Counted from the stretch's first letter, positions 17,411-27,905 are shown. The stretch is DNA of 64,000 nucleotides from an uncultured Fibrobacter sp. (GCA_946413655.1 CAMKLO010000002.1:78744-142743), one strand, 5' to 3'. Made by a program: numbers and translations. The notes: a model not told the origin generated them from the letters alone.

Positions 17411-18031
17411 TTATTCAATCTTGTTTTTTCTTTCGTGTGTCAGTTCGAATCCAATCGAGAGTTGGAGACCCAGTCGGCCTGCTGAAACGCGGAACATGGT
17501 ATCGCGATCGCTAAACGATTTGCGAACGGAGGAATAGTTGTAGTTCACTTCGAGACCGAAATTGTATGGTAAAAGAAGTCCGACGCCGACATCGGCGAAG
17601 TAATTAAATGGACGTTCCCACCAGCTACCGTCGGTAGTCAGAGGTTCCATTGTCCCCACCCTTGCGACCAAGAATGGGGTGACTGGCCATTCCTTATGGT
17701 AGGCCCCGAAAGAAATTTTTCCCCAAATTGGTAAAAATGCGGGGGTTATCGTTTGGTCGCCGTTTTTCTGGGCGCTCTTGTAACCGATGCCGAAACCATA
17801 ACGAATTGCCGAAAATTCCGCCAAAAAGAGCATTTCCGCACCCCCGATAATAACATAATCGGAGTTCCATTCTTTTTCTTCCTTAACGTCTTCGACATTT
17901 TTTTTGACGGTGACGTCAGTAGGAAATTCAAACTGAACTAGGGGACGAAATTCCAAGGCGTTTGCCGTGCTTATGAAACAAAGGGATAGCAATGCTGCTT
18001 TTATAATTTTCTTTGTAAATAAAAAGTTCAT
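17411..18031 (-). CDS. Outer-membrane beta-barrel protein
   Basis: A 206-residue protein with a signal peptide (KKIIKAALLSLCFISTANA) followed by alternating hydrophobic/polar strands ending in aromatic residues (YVIIGGAEMLFLAEFSAIRYGFGIGY, AFLPIWGKISFGAYH, VTPFLVARVGTM, FADVGVGLLLPYNFGLEVNYNYSS, MFRVSAGRLGLQLSIGFEL). This is the pattern of a small 8-10-strand outer-membrane barrel (porin-family/OmpW-like size). No specific function can be given. It is divergent from the giant VWA protein gene and lies 29 bases downstream of the GT-C gene start, on the same strand as that gene. Confidence 0.7.
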   Translation of the reverse strand: MNFLFTKKIIKAALLSLCFISTANALEFRPLVQFEFPTDVTVKKNVEDVKEEKEWNSDYVIIGGAEMLFLAEFSAIRYGFGIGYKSAQKNGDQTITPAFLPIWGKISFGAYHKEWPVTPFLVARVGTMEPLTTDGSWWERPFNYFADVGVGLLLPYNFGLEVNYNYSSVRKSFSDRDTMFRVSAGRLGLQLSIGFELTHERKNKIE

Positions 18032-18142
18032 GTTTTATTCTCTGCTGTTTTGAGGAATAAATTAGAAATTTTTTATAAATAAGTTGTATAAAGTTATTTT
18101 ATTTTTGTAAATTTGGATAAAATTAGTTTGGAAGAGGTTTAT

Positions 18143-21100
18143 ATGCTAAGATGGACAACTTTGTGTGTCGTTTTTTTTACATGTCTAGCAAATGCGGTCG
18201 TTGAACACGGAACTGTATTCCCGATAACAGAAACTGCGCAAACATACAGCGCCGAAGACAATTATTACGATTCGACATATACCAATAGAGTTCGTTTCAG
18301 CTATACACCGGCAAAATCGGGACTGTGCACGGTATCTTCTTCGTATAAAGACTATTCGTTCTATAGATACCTCTACTACTATGAAACGGACGATACATTC
18401 TCCAATTACAAGAAATACGGATCTAGCTATTATACTCCGAGTCTGTCGTTTAAATGCGATGAAGGTGAAACCTATTATTTTGCTGTTGTCGTAAGTTCTT
18501 CCAGCGATTACGACGAATATTTTGACATTAAAATGGTTCGGCGAGACATTGCTATTGTCTCTGTTCAAGGCCGGACTTATCCAGATACGGTTGCTCAGGA
18601 CACCAGCTTGTCTATAACGGCCTCGTTGAATACCGGGGAACGTTTTGCTGGTTGGAAAATTGATGAAGGAACGGGTTCTTTTGTCGATGCGAAATCCAGG
18701 AGTACGTATTTTACGCCGACATCGGAAAAAGTCACGCTTTCGTATAATGTCGAGAAGGGTGAAGTGTATGAGATTACAAAGACAGAGAAAAAATACAACC
18801 TGTACGACAACTATTATTCGATATCTACGAGCAGCGGCGTCCGATTCTTTTTCGTAGCACCAGCAGATGGTGGCTATGTCTTTAATTTAAAAAAAGATAG
18901 TACGGAATACGCTTATTTTAGGCGCTATCCGACAGGGACGTTCTCGAGTTATGAATGGTATAAATATACATACAATGTTGCTTCGGATTCCCTTGCGCTT
19001 GCGGCCGGAGACTCCGTCTTTTATACAGTGACGAGCGGTAATTCAAGAGACTCGTTGATGTCTTTTAGCATCAGTTATGATACATTGCCGACAGTGAAGC
19101 TTACTGTTGAAAGTTCGTCCCCGGAATGTTCTACAACGGTGAAATCAAAAAAAGTTCTTGAAAATACGATTGTCTTTATTGAAGCTATTGGCAATAAGGG
19201 GTACCGCCCTGATGGATGGACTTTAGTGAGTGGCTCGCATAAGTTTAGAGATTCAACAGCATATAGCATTCGCGATACGATTGAGTCGGATACGAGAATT
19301 AGATTGAATTGCCGAGAAGCGAAGCTTATTGATGTTACCGATAAACCGCAGACTTATACTCCCAGTAAGGATTTCTATGAAATATCGCCGAGTAACGGTA
19401 TGAAATTCCGCTACGAAGCTCCGACACCGGGAATATACGTATTGCGCTACCAATCGAATGGTTTTAGTGGCACGTATCGTTATCATGGGAACGATTCTAC
19501 GTTTATGTCAACAAAAAAATCTGCTAGTGGTTCTTCGACATATTTTTCATTTAATCTCGGGGCGTCTTCTGGCGGCGAAAGGTTATATTCAAGTGTAGTT
19601 CCATATTCGGAATATTATTGGCCTTACTCCGTTTCTGTTGTGGCGCTACCGGCCGGAACAGTGAATATAGATGGACAGACGAAAGTCGATACGCTCGCAA
19701 TTGGCGATTTTTTGGATGTGACAGCTCCTTTGGATTACGGTGCTCACTTTGAACATTGGACGGTTGTGTCCGGGAAGGGCTCTTTCTCAGATAGTTCGCT
19801 TCGTACGTCGAACTTTACTCTTAAAGAGTCGGCTGTGATTAAACCGGTGACCTCGACGTTGCCGTTATATGAATTGACCGATCAGTTCAAGGGTTATACT
19901 TTTAAAAACAATGGCTCTCAATCTCGAAGCAATAAATATGGTATCCGAGCATATTTTAACCCTCCGGAAGACGGGATGTATGGCATACAGATGAAAACTT
20001 CGAGAGGGGCGTACATATACAATTATACGACAGATTCGTCTTTCTTCTCTTATTCCAGTATGTTATGCTCTATGGGCGGATGCAGGATGATGCGAACTCT
20101 CACTGCCGACAATAAGCAGTATTATCAGTTTGTACAGTCGACAGAAACTTACATGGGTGATAGTGTCTGGATCAGAGCCGTAAAAACGCTGAAATTGAGG
20201 TCAGATACATCGGGTGCGGGGTATGTGTATGTCGGATTGGATTATCGAAACTATGACTCAACATATGTTGTTGGGGATTCTGTTCCTATAAAGGCTTTTA
20301 CAGATGAGGATGACCAAAAGTTTAGCAAGTGGACCGTATCTTCAGGGTCTTGCAAAATCATTGATCCGACAAAATCCAGCACCTACGCTGTTCTTAATGG
20401 CGATTGTACGGTCAAGGCCCATTTTGTTACGGGTACGATGTATAAAATTACGGATGTCGCCACGAAATATACGCTTGTTGACAATTTCTATTCCAGGGCG
20501 CCATCCTATGGCGTAAGGTATTTCTTTGTCGCTCCGACGGATGGCTCCTATACGTTCGCTTTCCGTAGCATAGATATGTACATGACTATTGAACGCTATT
20601 CGGACGGCTCGTTTAGTTCTTCGGTGAACAGGTATAACGGTACTTATTCCCGATATGAAACATATAATCTTACGGCAGGAGATTCCATTTTCTACATAGT
20701 GAAAAATTACTATACAGCAGATACGTTAAAGCCATTCTGGGTGAACTATTCTCAATCCAAAATCAATATCGAAGTGACTGCTGGCGACAATGGTTCTGTT
20801 TCTCCGTCTCGTTATACGGATGCTTGGAGCGGAGCGGCTTATCCCATTACGGCCACAGCAAATTCTGGGTACCGTTTTGACAAGTGGGTCTTTGAATCGG
20901 GTACTGGAACCTTTGATGATCCGGACTATTATAGTACGGTTGTCTTTGCTGCCGAATCCGTGACGGTAAAAGCCTTGTTTAGACGGGGCGATATCTATCC
21001 GCTTACAACGACTGCGGAAACCTACAACTTCCAGAAACACTATTTCTCTGATAAGCAAAGGGGAACGGTGATGTTCAGCTGGACTCCTGCTGATACGAAT

Positions 21101-24100
21101 CACTATTTGCTGAAACTGGATTCTGTCAAGGGAACTTGTGCGTATTACGAAACAGATTCGCTTCTCACTACGGTGGCTAAGACGCATATTCTCGATGGTG
21201 GTGCGAGCTATATCCATCTCCAGGGAACGCCTGGCAAGACTTATTATTTTGCAGTGACCGATTCTTTGCAAAACACTTCGCGTAACAAGAATTTTGTGGC
21301 GCAAGTCATTGTTCCTTACGTTTTGTTTGTTGAATCGACTCGTGGGCGAGCCGTTCCGTCGGGAAATGTCTACGTTGCTCCGGGCGCCGATACGGCTGTG
21401 TATGCGATTCCCTATGGTGGTTATAACTTTGATTCTTGGAAAGTTGTTTCGGGGGCTGCAAAAATCGACAGCTCGACGAATTTCAGGACTAGGGTTGAAC
21501 CGCAAACGAGCTATTGCCATATAAAGGCCGAATTTGAACTGGATTCTGCGACTGTTCCTGAAGTGAAAATTACCGATCTTGATTTGAGCAACCATCCGGG
21601 TATTTGTGCCCAGGTGTCCGTTGTCGACCAGAATAACGGAAAGCCTATTGCAGGGCTTGATTCATCGGATTTTGTCCTGTTCCAGGATAATGTGTCCTTG
21701 CCTGCCCAGACGATGACGATTCAAGATTTTAGCGGCGTTTCCGTGGCGCTTGTTGTCGATGAAAGTGCTTCAATGTCCAATAACAGCCGAATGGTCAATG
21801 CCAAAAAAGCCATTCGCCAGTTTATCGAAGAAATGGGGCCCTACGACAGGACCGCGATTGTCGGCTTTACGGGTGATGCTAGGGCAGATGTGCATCAGAC
21901 GATGACTTCTGATAAAAAACTGTTGCTGGAGGCTGTTGACCGCCTGAATGCCGATGGTAATTGGACTAACATCAACACGGGCGCAAAGGTTGGCGTGCAG
22001 CAAGTTGTGGGGGAAACGAACCCGACGGCTGTGATTGTATTCTCGGACGGTATAAACAACCATGATTCCACAACTACGGCAGAAGCATTGAGCGCCGCTC
22101 ATAGCGTGAATACGACATTCTATACGATTGCCGTGGAAACGAATACGAACACCGTTTTGAAGGATTTGGCCGATGGAACCGGTGGAACTTACACGGACGC
22201 CCCGAGTGCAACGCAGTTGGCCGAAATTTATGCGACTATTCGCGGTTCCGTGCAGTCGCGTTATGTCCTTTGCTACCAGAGTCCGGATGCTGTCTTTGAC
22301 GGCGATTCGCACATGGTGGAAATCAAGACGAAGTTCATGAACAAGAATGCTGCCGATACGGCGTATTGGGACGAAGGCTCCAAGCCGCCTGTTGTCGATT
22401 TGACTCCCGATACTTGGAAATTGGTGGGTGTCGATCAGCCGGAAAACACGAGCCTTACAATTGATGTCTATGTGCGTTCCAAGGCCGGGATTACGGATGT
22501 AACGCTCCATGCTAGGGATGTGAGTTTGACGAATGACGCATACAAGTCGTATACAATGACTCAAGTTAACGATAGCCTTTGGCGCTACGTGATTCCTGGT
22601 AGTTCGGTAAAATACCCTGGCATTGATTTTTATGTCGTGGCAACGGATTCTAACAGCCTTATCGGTAAGACTCCGGCGGTGGCAAATCCGTCAAAGGAAC
22701 CTTATACGATTCCGGTGAAAACTGATGTGCCCGTGGTCAAGATGGATACCCTTGCTTGTGTTGATATCATTGGAAACTATGGTACGATGCGCTTTAAGGT
22801 CACGGATGGCGATTCGATTAGTCAAGTGACGTTGTTTTACAAGGACACCTTGGCGGTTCTCTTTGATGAACTGTCGATGGCTGAGGTGAACGGATATTGG
22901 GTTGCTTCAATCCCGTCCAGTGCATTTGACCGCAATATCATTGAATTCTATGTCCGTGCCATTGATGGCGTCGGTGCATCGTCGCGCTGGCCTTTGAAGC
23001 AGAATAGCAGGATTCCTGCTTGTGAACGGAAACAAATTGCAGATGTTCCGGATGTCATCGAAATTGTGAATGCGGATGATGCTCGTGCGACGATTGGACG
23101 CGAAACGCAAAAAGTGGGTCTGACTCTTGTGACGGAGGATTTCACGAACTCGGTCGATGTTGTTCAAGCGAAGCTTTCTTGCCTTGCTTCGGGCGATGTC
23201 GAAAAAAATATTGAACTCGTTGAAAAGAGTTCCGGTTACTTTGAAACCCTTAATCCGATTTTGAAAAATGAAGATCCTGCCGATAGAGGTGATGGGAAGA
23301 TTTCGTGCAGTCCGAGCGATACGCTTGTCGCCGAATACATGGATCCTCTTTACGGCACTTATGCGCGCGATACTGTAATTATCAACTATTCCGTTATCGA
23401 TCTCCCGGATACCATCAGGATTGTAAATGCTGATTCTGCCAATGCAAAGATTGTGAGCGAAACGAAGAAGTTGAATCTGACTCTTGTGACGGAGGATTTC
23501 ACAAACGCCGTTGATACGGTTCAGGTGAAACTTTCTTGCCTTTCTTCGGGCGATATCGAAAGGAAAATTGAACTCGTTGAAAAGAGTTCCGGTTACTTTG
23601 AAACTCTTAACCCTGTTCTGAAAAATATTGACGTAGCTATTAGAGGCGATGGCGAGATCTCGTGTGACGGCCACGATACGCTAGTCGCCGAATACATGGA
23701 CCCGCTTTTTGGCACTTATGCGCGCGATACGGTGTTCCTTGACTATTCTATTGAGGATGTGCCGGACACCATCAAGATTATGAATGCGGACGAGGCTCAA
23801 ATATCGATTGAACGCGAAACGGACAAACTCAATCTGAGCTTGGTGACGGAAGATTTCACGAAGTCGGTAGATACGTTAAGGGTGAAACTTTCTTGCCTTG
23901 CTTCGGGCGATGTCGAAAACAACATTGAACTCGTTGAAAAGGAATCCGGCTATTACGAAACACGCAAATCTATTTCGAAGAACGAATATGCGGCAAAGGT
24001 AGACGACGGTGCGATTTCGTGCACGGGACGCGATACTCTTGTCGCTGAATACAAGGATCCGCTTTTCGGCACATATGCGTACGACACTGTGGCGATAATT

Positions 24101-25600
24101 AGGGATTCCGTGGATTTCGGTTACAAGTTCTTGGATCAGGCTGGTAAAAAGGATCTCGATTCTGTTGAAACGGGCGATTCGGCTAAGTTCCGCATCCGCT
24201 TGACTGCGTACAGCAACTCCATTCATGTCAAGGACACTTTGAATGTGCTCTTGCTGACCAACAAGGGCGATTCTCTGTGGGTCAAGGCTATAGAAACTGA
24301 TGTTTATTCTTCGACTTTTGAATATAAAGGAACGTTCAACTTTGTTTACGACAAGAGCGATCTTGAAAGAACAAGACTGGATGCCTTGTTTGATTTGGAT
24401 ACTTCCTATAATCGTGTCATCATTACGGCTAAGGTCAAAAATGACAATTTGGGCAAGAAACGGGATTCGCTGGTTGTGTTCTCGAATTACATTCCGGCGG
24501 ATTATGCCGAAATTTACGATGCCAATAAAGATGGCAAGGCCGATTCCATCCGTGTTCATTTTGTCGCTAAGAACAAAGATGGTATCGAAGGTATAGATAC
24601 CCTGTATTGGAACAAGGCGGGTGGCACATGGCGCAGCATCGCTAAGAAAAAGTTCCGAATGGTAAGCAAGGATTCTTGGGCCGAGGCTTCGTTGAAAGAA
24701 CCGTTTGATTACGGCGCCACGGCTCTTGATGTGGACGAACCGTATCTTAGGTTGGCCAAGCCCAAGGGCGGTTTCTCGCAAAAGGTGAAAATCAAGGATA
24801 AGATTGGAGCGGTCCCCGTGAAAGCTGTTAAGCGTCCTGGTATGATTTCCATTGAGGAATATATGGAATGCTCGAACGATGTACCTCCCGATACGCTAGA
24901 AATCACTTTGTCTGAACCGATCAAGAATAACGGCAAGGAAGGAAGTGGGAAAAAGGCCGCCTGGAGAAAATTGTTTACCTATTCGGCAGACTGCAAGGAT
25001 ACAAATGATTATTCGCTGAATATTACGGAAATGCTCAAAAAGGATTCGGCAGGTCTTGTTTGGTCGTTTGTTCTTGGCGACCACAATATCATGACGGATA
25101 ATTGCATTCGGACAAATCCCAAATCGACTTATGTGGATGGCCAAAAGAATTCCATGGGACGTGGTGGGGTGAAGATTGAAGGCAATAACGGAAACTTGTA
25201 TCTGTACGAGGTTGTCGCTACGCCTGCGGTGAGCGGTATTGAATCGAAGGCTGAATGGATTGCTCCAAAGAAGCATGAATGGAGCCGTGTCCCGGATACG
25301 CTTTCTGTGATTCGAGTCGCCAGTATCATGCCCTATAAGGCTTATGTGAATATCTATGACGGGTACTCGAACGTGGTTGCGTCGTTCACGAGGGAATTCG
25401 GCGAAAAGGGTGAAATGAAGGAAGAAATCCGTGGCAATGATGAAAATCATGCCAAGGTAGGGTTCCTGCACTGGAATAACCGTTCCGATGAAGGTCGTAA
25501 GGTGGGTACCGGAGTTTATATCTGGCGTATCGAATTCAAGTTCAAGGACGGCCATTCCGAGTCCCGTTTGGTAAAAACTGGCGTGAAAAGAAAGAAATAA
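18143..25600 (+). CDS. Giant secreted VWA/repeat protein with basic C-terminal tail
   Basis: A 2485-residue secreted protein. The ORF track starts at a TTG (18113), but ATG 18143 follows GAAGAGG and directly begins a signal peptide (MLRWTTLCVVFFTCLANA). Residues ~20-1150 hold six modules, each opening with a (Y/F)xIT..xxxY....YYS....VRFFF.AP.DG.Y beta-sandwich and followed by a bacterial-repeat strand pair (GxRFxxWxVxSGxGxFxD). A VWA domain with an intact MIDAS D-E-S-A-S spans ~1190-1380. Three 119-residue repeats cover ~1633-1990. A DANKDGKADSIRVHF calcium-type motif follows near 2125, then an FlgD-like Ig module (FLHWNNRSDEGRKVGTGVYIWRIEF) ending GVKRKK. The same end type is seen on the GH9 proteins, which suggests a shared outer-membrane secretion route. 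Adhesion or surface binding is a reasonable inference. Confidence 0.88.
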   Translation: MLRWTTLCVVFFTCLANAVVEHGTVFPITETAQTYSAEDNYYDSTYTNRVRFSYTPAKSGLCTVSSSYKDYSFYRYLYYYETDDTFSNYKKYGSSYYTPSLSFKCDEGETYYFAVVVSSSSDYDEYFDIKMVRRDIAIVSVQGRTYPDTVAQDTSLSITASLNTGERFAGWKIDEGTGSFVDAKSRSTYFTPTSEKVTLSYNVEKGEVYEITKTEKKYNLYDNYYSISTSSGVRFFFVAPADGGYVFNLKKDSTEYAYFRRYPTGTFSSYEWYKYTYNVASDSLALAAGDSVFYTVTSGNSRDSLMSFSISYDTLPTVKLTVESSSPECSTTVKSKKVLENTIVFIEAIGNKGYRPDGWTLVSGSHKFRDSTAYSIRDTIESDTRIRLNCREAKLIDVTDKPQTYTPSKDFYEISPSNGMKFRYEAPTPGIYVLRYQSNGFSGTYRYHGNDSTFMSTKKSASGSSTYFSFNLGASSGGERLYSSVVPYSEYYWPYSVSVVALPAGTVNIDGQTKVDTLAIGDFLDVTAPLDYGAHFEHWTVVSGKGSFSDSSLRTSNFTLKESAVIKPVTSTLPLYELTDQFKGYTFKNNGSQSRSNKYGIRAYFNPPEDGMYGIQMKTSRGAYIYNYTTDSSFFSYSSMLCSMGGCRMMRTLTADNKQYYQFVQSTETYMGDSVWIRAVKTLKLRSDTSGAGYVYVGLDYRNYDSTYVVGDSVPIKAFTDEDDQKFSKWTVSSGSCKIIDPTKSSTYAVLNGDCTVKAHFVTGTMYKITDVATKYTLVDNFYSRAPSYGVRYFFVAPTDGSYTFAFRSIDMYMTIERYSDGSFSSSVNRYNGTYSRYETYNLTAGDSIFYIVKNYYTADTLKPFWVNYSQSKINIEVTAGDNGSVSPSRYTDAWSGAAYPITATANSGYRFDKWVFESGTGTFDDPDYYSTVVFAAESVTVKALFRRGDIYPLTTTAETYNFQKHYFSDKQRGTVMFSWTPADTNHYLLKLDSVKGTCAYYETDSLLTTVAKTHILDGGASYIHLQGTPGKTYYFAVTDSLQNTSRNKNFVAQVIVPYVLFVESTRGRAVPSGNVYVAPGADTAVYAIPYGGYNFDSWKVVSGAAKIDSSTNFRTRVEPQTSYCHIKAEFELDSATVPEVKITDLDLSNHPGICAQVSVVDQNNGKPIAGLDSSDFVLFQDNVSLPAQTMTIQDFSGVSVALVVDESASMSNNSRMVNAKKAIRQFIEEMGPYDRTAIVGFTGDARADVHQTMTSDKKLLLEAVDRLNADGNWTNINTGAKVGVQQVVGETNPTAVIVFSDGINNHDSTTTAEALSAAHSVNTTFYTIAVETNTNTVLKDLADGTGGTYTDAPSATQLAEIYATIRGSVQSRYVLCYQSPDAVFDGDSHMVEIKTKFMNKNAADTAYWDEGSKPPVVDLTPDTWKLVGVDQPENTSLTIDVYVRSKAGITDVTLHARDVSLTNDAYKSYTMTQVNDSLWRYVIPGSSVKYPGIDFYVVATDSNSLIGKTPAVANPSKEPYTIPVKTDVPVVKMDTLACVDIIGNYGTMRFKVTDGDSISQVTLFYKDTLAVLFDELSMAEVNGYWVASIPSSAFDRNIIEFYVRAIDGVGASSRWPLKQNSRIPACERKQIADVPDVIEIVNADDARATIGRETQKVGLTLVTEDFTNSVDVVQAKLSCLASGDVEKNIELVEKSSGYFETLNPILKNEDPADRGDGKISCSPSDTLVAEYMDPLYGTYARDTVIINYSVIDLPDTIRIVNADSANAKIVSETKKLNLTLVTEDFTNAVDTVQVKLSCLSSGDIERKIELVEKSSGYFETLNPVLKNIDVAIRGDGEISCDGHDTLVAEYMDPLFGTYARDTVFLDYSIEDVPDTIKIMNADEAQISIERETDKLNLSLVTEDFTKSVDTLRVKLSCLASGDVENNIELVEKESGYYETRKSISKNEYAAKVDDGAISCTGRDTLVAEYKDPLFGTYAYDTVAIIRDSVDFGYKFLDQAGKKDLDSVETGDSAKFRIRLTAYSNSIHVKDTLNVLLLTNKGDSLWVKAIETDVYSSTFEYKGTFNFVYDKSDLERTRLDALFDLDTSYNRVIITAKVKNDNLGKKRDSLVVFSNYIPADYAEIYDANKDGKADSIRVHFVAKNKDGIEGIDTLYWNKAGGTWRSIAKKKFRMVSKDSWAEASLKEPFDYGATALDVDEPYLRLAKPKGGFSQKVKIKDKIGAVPVKAVKRPGMISIEEYMECSNDVPPDTLEITLSEPIKNNGKEGSGKKAAWRKLFTYSADCKDTNDYSLNITEMLKKDSAGLVWSFVLGDHNIMTDNCIRTNPKSTYVDGQKNSMGRGGVKIEGNNGNLYLYEVVATPAVSGIESKAEWIAPKKHEWSRVPDTLSVIRVASIMPYKAYVNIYDGYSNVVASFTREFGEKGEMKEEIRGNDENHAKVGFLHWNNRSDEGRKVGTGVYIWRIEFKFKDGHSESRLVKTGVKRKK
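23042..24112 (+). repeat. Three in-frame 357-bp tandem repeats inside the VWA protein gene
   Basis: Units start at 23042, 23399 and 23756, with an exact 357-bp (119-codon) spacing. Each encodes (D/E)xPDxIxIxNADxA...ETxKxxLxLVTEDFT.xVDxxxxKLSCLxSGD(V/I)E..IELVEK.SGY(F/Y)ET, ending DTLVAEYxDPLxGTYAxDT. Long stretches are nearly identical at the DNA level, so the array probably arose by recent in-gene duplication and could vary in copy number. Confidence 0.9.
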
Positions 25601-25709
25601 GCTAGTTTTATAATTATAACCTTGAGAGGGGTTCATAAAAAAACTAAATTTGGGTCGCTTATTTCATGGGCGGCCCTTCGCCCTTTCATTCGAAAGTGAG
25701 GTTAAAAAA

Positions 25710-27785
25710 GTGGAAGACAGGTTAGTTACAAAAGCAGCTGACAACGTCCGTATTCTTTCTGCCGCGATGGTGCAGAAGGCCAAGTCTGGGCATCCGGGTG
25801 GAGCTATGGGCGCCGCCGATGCCATTACGCTTTTGTTTGCCGAATTTTTGCGCTTCGATCCGGACGATGCCAACTGGATGGCTCGTGATCGTTTCTTCAT
25901 GGATCCGGGGCACATGAGTCCGCTTCTTTATTCCGAACTCGTCCTTACCAACCGCCTCACGCTTGATGACGTGAAGAACTTCCGCCAGCTCGGCAGCCGC
26001 ACACCAGGCCACCCTGAACTCGATGTCGCTCTCGGTATCGAAAACTCCTCGGGCCCCCTCGGTATCGGTCATGGTATTGCTCTCGGTTCTGCTATCGCCG
26101 AACGCTTCATGGTCGAACGCTTCGGTTCGATTCTCGAACACAAGACGGTTTGCCTCGTTTCTGACGGCGGTCTCGAAGAAGAAATCGCCTACGGCGTGGG
26201 CCGTATCGCCGGCCACCTCAAGCTTTCGAATCTCATTTTCTTTTATGATGCAAACCAGGTGCAGTTGAGCTGCAAGACCGAAGACGTGATGAGCCACGAC
26301 TTCATTGGTCAGTATGAATCCTGGGGCTTCCGCGTTATCGAGTGCGACGGTTCCAATATCGCCGAACTCCGCAAGGCTTTCAAGGCCGCCTGGGCCGAGA
26401 AGGAAAAGCCGACGCTCGTGTTCGGCCACACCACGATGGCGAAGGGCGCTGTCGCCGAAGACGGCAAGAGCTACGAAGGTGCTGTCTCTACGCATGGACA
26501 GCCGCTCAATGCTGCCGGTGCTTCTACCTCTGCAACAGTCAAGAACCTTGGTGGTAATCCGGATGATCCGTTCCTGGTGTTCGATGATGTGAAGGCTGGC
26601 TTTGAAGCCCGCGCCGAAGAACTCCGTAAGGAAGTTGCCGAATGGAAGAAGGCTAAGGCTGCATGGGACAAGGAAAACGCCGAAAAGTCCGCAACACTCA
26701 ACGAATGGCTCTCTGGCAAGGGAGTCAAGCTCAACCTCTCGAATCTCCCGATTAAGGAAGGCGTTGCCACCCGCGTCACTAGCGGTACGGTCCTCGGTTA
26801 CCTCGCCGAAAATTACCACAACATCATTTGCAGTTCCGCTGACCTTTCGAACTCCGACAATACGCAGGCTTTCCTCGACAGAACGGGTATCTTCCGTGCT
26901 GGTGATTTCAAGGGTGCTTTCGTTCAGGTCGGTGTTGCTGAACTCACGATGGGCGCAATTGCGAACGGTATCGCCCTCCAGGACGGTCTCTATCCGATTT
27001 GCGCAACGTTCTTCGTGTTCAGCGACTTCATGAAGCCCGCTATCCGCATGGCCGCTCTCATGGGTCTTCCGGTCAAGTACGTGTTTACGCACGACAGCTT
27101 CCGCGTGGGCGAAGACGGCCCGACGCACCAGCCCATCGAACACGAAACGCAGATTCGCTTGCTCGAAAGCCTCACGAAGGAAAACGGCAAGGCTGAAATG
27201 CTCGTCCTCCGCCCGGCTGATGCTTACGAAACTCTTGCCGCCTGGGAAATGGCTTTTGAAAACAACGACAGCCCGACAGCGCTTATCCTTACACGCCAGG
27301 TGGTGAACACGCTCCCCGGCGAAAACCGCTACGAAGCCGCCAAGGCTTGCCGCAAGGGCGCCTACATCGTCAGCGACAATACCGCCACAGGCAAGAACCC
27401 GGATCTTACTTTGGTTGCAAACGGAAGTGACGTTCTCCTTGAGCATCAGGCTGCTGAACTCCTCCGCGCCGAAGGCAAGGCCGTTCGCGTAGTCTCCATG
27501 ATCAGCCCAGCACTCTTCCTCAAGCAGGACAAGGCATATCGCGACAGCATTATTGCTCCGTGGACTCCTGTGTTCGCAAAGTCCAGCGGTCTTCCGCTCT
27601 TGTTTGCCCAGGTCGTAGGCGGCTTTGGCAAGGTCTCCGGTCTCGAACGCTTTGGCGCATCTGCTCCGGCTGGCGTCCTCGAGAAGGAATTTGGCTATAC
27701 TCCGGAAGCCGTTGCGGCAGCCGCGAAGGAATACCTCGCTGAATTCAAGGCAAACGTCGAAGCCTTCAAGAAAGCGAACGCATAA
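25710..27785 (+). CDS. tkt: Transketolase
   Basis: Thiamine-diphosphate enzyme of the non-oxidative pentose phosphate pathway. The ORF track begins at a TTG (25650). GTG 25710 is preferred: GTGAGG lies 8 bases upstream, and the protein then starts VEDRLVTKAADNVRILSAAMVQKAKSGHPGGAMGAAD, the normal beginning, giving 691 aa. Further family features are GPLGIGHGIALGSAIAERF, the ThDP region (VSDGGLEEEIAYGVGRIAGHL...FFYDANQVQLS), HTTMAKGA, the pyrimidine-domain ADLSNSDNTQAFL, VGVAELTMGAIANGIAL and FTHDSFRVGEDGPTHQPIEH. The usual G-D-G of the ThDP motif reads S-D-G and the usual N-x-x-x-I-D is DANQVQL, so it belongs to a divergent subfamily; enzyme identity is still clear. A terminator follows. Confidence 0.95.
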   Translation: MEDRLVTKAADNVRILSAAMVQKAKSGHPGGAMGAADAITLLFAEFLRFDPDDANWMARDRFFMDPGHMSPLLYSELVLTNRLTLDDVKNFRQLGSRTPGHPELDVALGIENSSGPLGIGHGIALGSAIAERFMVERFGSILEHKTVCLVSDGGLEEEIAYGVGRIAGHLKLSNLIFFYDANQVQLSCKTEDVMSHDFIGQYESWGFRVIECDGSNIAELRKAFKAAWAEKEKPTLVFGHTTMAKGAVAEDGKSYEGAVSTHGQPLNAAGASTSATVKNLGGNPDDPFLVFDDVKAGFEARAEELRKEVAEWKKAKAAWDKENAEKSATLNEWLSGKGVKLNLSNLPIKEGVATRVTSGTVLGYLAENYHNIICSSADLSNSDNTQAFLDRTGIFRAGDFKGAFVQVGVAELTMGAIANGIALQDGLYPICATFFVFSDFMKPAIRMAALMGLPVKYVFTHDSFRVGEDGPTHQPIEHETQIRLLESLTKENGKAEMLVLRPADAYETLAAWEMAFENNDSPTALILTRQVVNTLPGENRYEAAKACRKGAYIVSDNTATGKNPDLTLVANGSDVLLEHQAAELLRAEGKAVRVVSMISPALFLKQDKAYRDSIIAPWTPVFAKSSGLPLLFAQVVGGFGKVSGLERFGASAPAGVLEKEFGYTPEAVAAAAKEYLAEFKANVEAFKKANA

Positions 27786-27810
27786 TCGCAAAAGAAAAAA
27801 CGTTTTAAAA

Positions 27811-27837
27811 ACGGTGCCTGACGGTGCCGTTTTTTTA
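27811..27837 (+). terminator. Intrinsic terminator after tkt
   Basis: ACGGTGCC-tgac-GGTGCCGT can form an 8-bp stem in RNA with two G.U pairs, and is followed by a run of T residues 26 bases past the stop. Confidence 0.82.
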
Positions 27838-27859
27838 TTTCCCCAAATCATTCGCCAAC

Positions 27860-27905
27860 CGTCATTAACTACTACAGACCATTGACTAACTACTATTGAC
27901 CGACT
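27860..27905. repeat. Heptanucleotide repeat (ACTAACT/CATTGAC type)
   Basis: GTCATTAACTACTACAGACC and CATTGACTAACTACTATTGACCGAC read as successive 7-mers (CATTAAC, TACTACA, GACTAAC, TACTATT, GACCGAC). The array lies between the tkt terminator and the nrdR promoter. Confidence 0.5.

Noticed and set aside
18113-18142. TTG start of the giant VWA protein
   Set aside because: The ATG at 18143 has a ribosome binding site and directly begins the signal peptide; the extra ten residues would disrupt it.
25722-27851. 709-aa ORF antisense to transketolase
   Set aside because: It mirrors the whole tkt gene, has no recognisable domain and is explained by the strong codon bias of tkt on the other strand.
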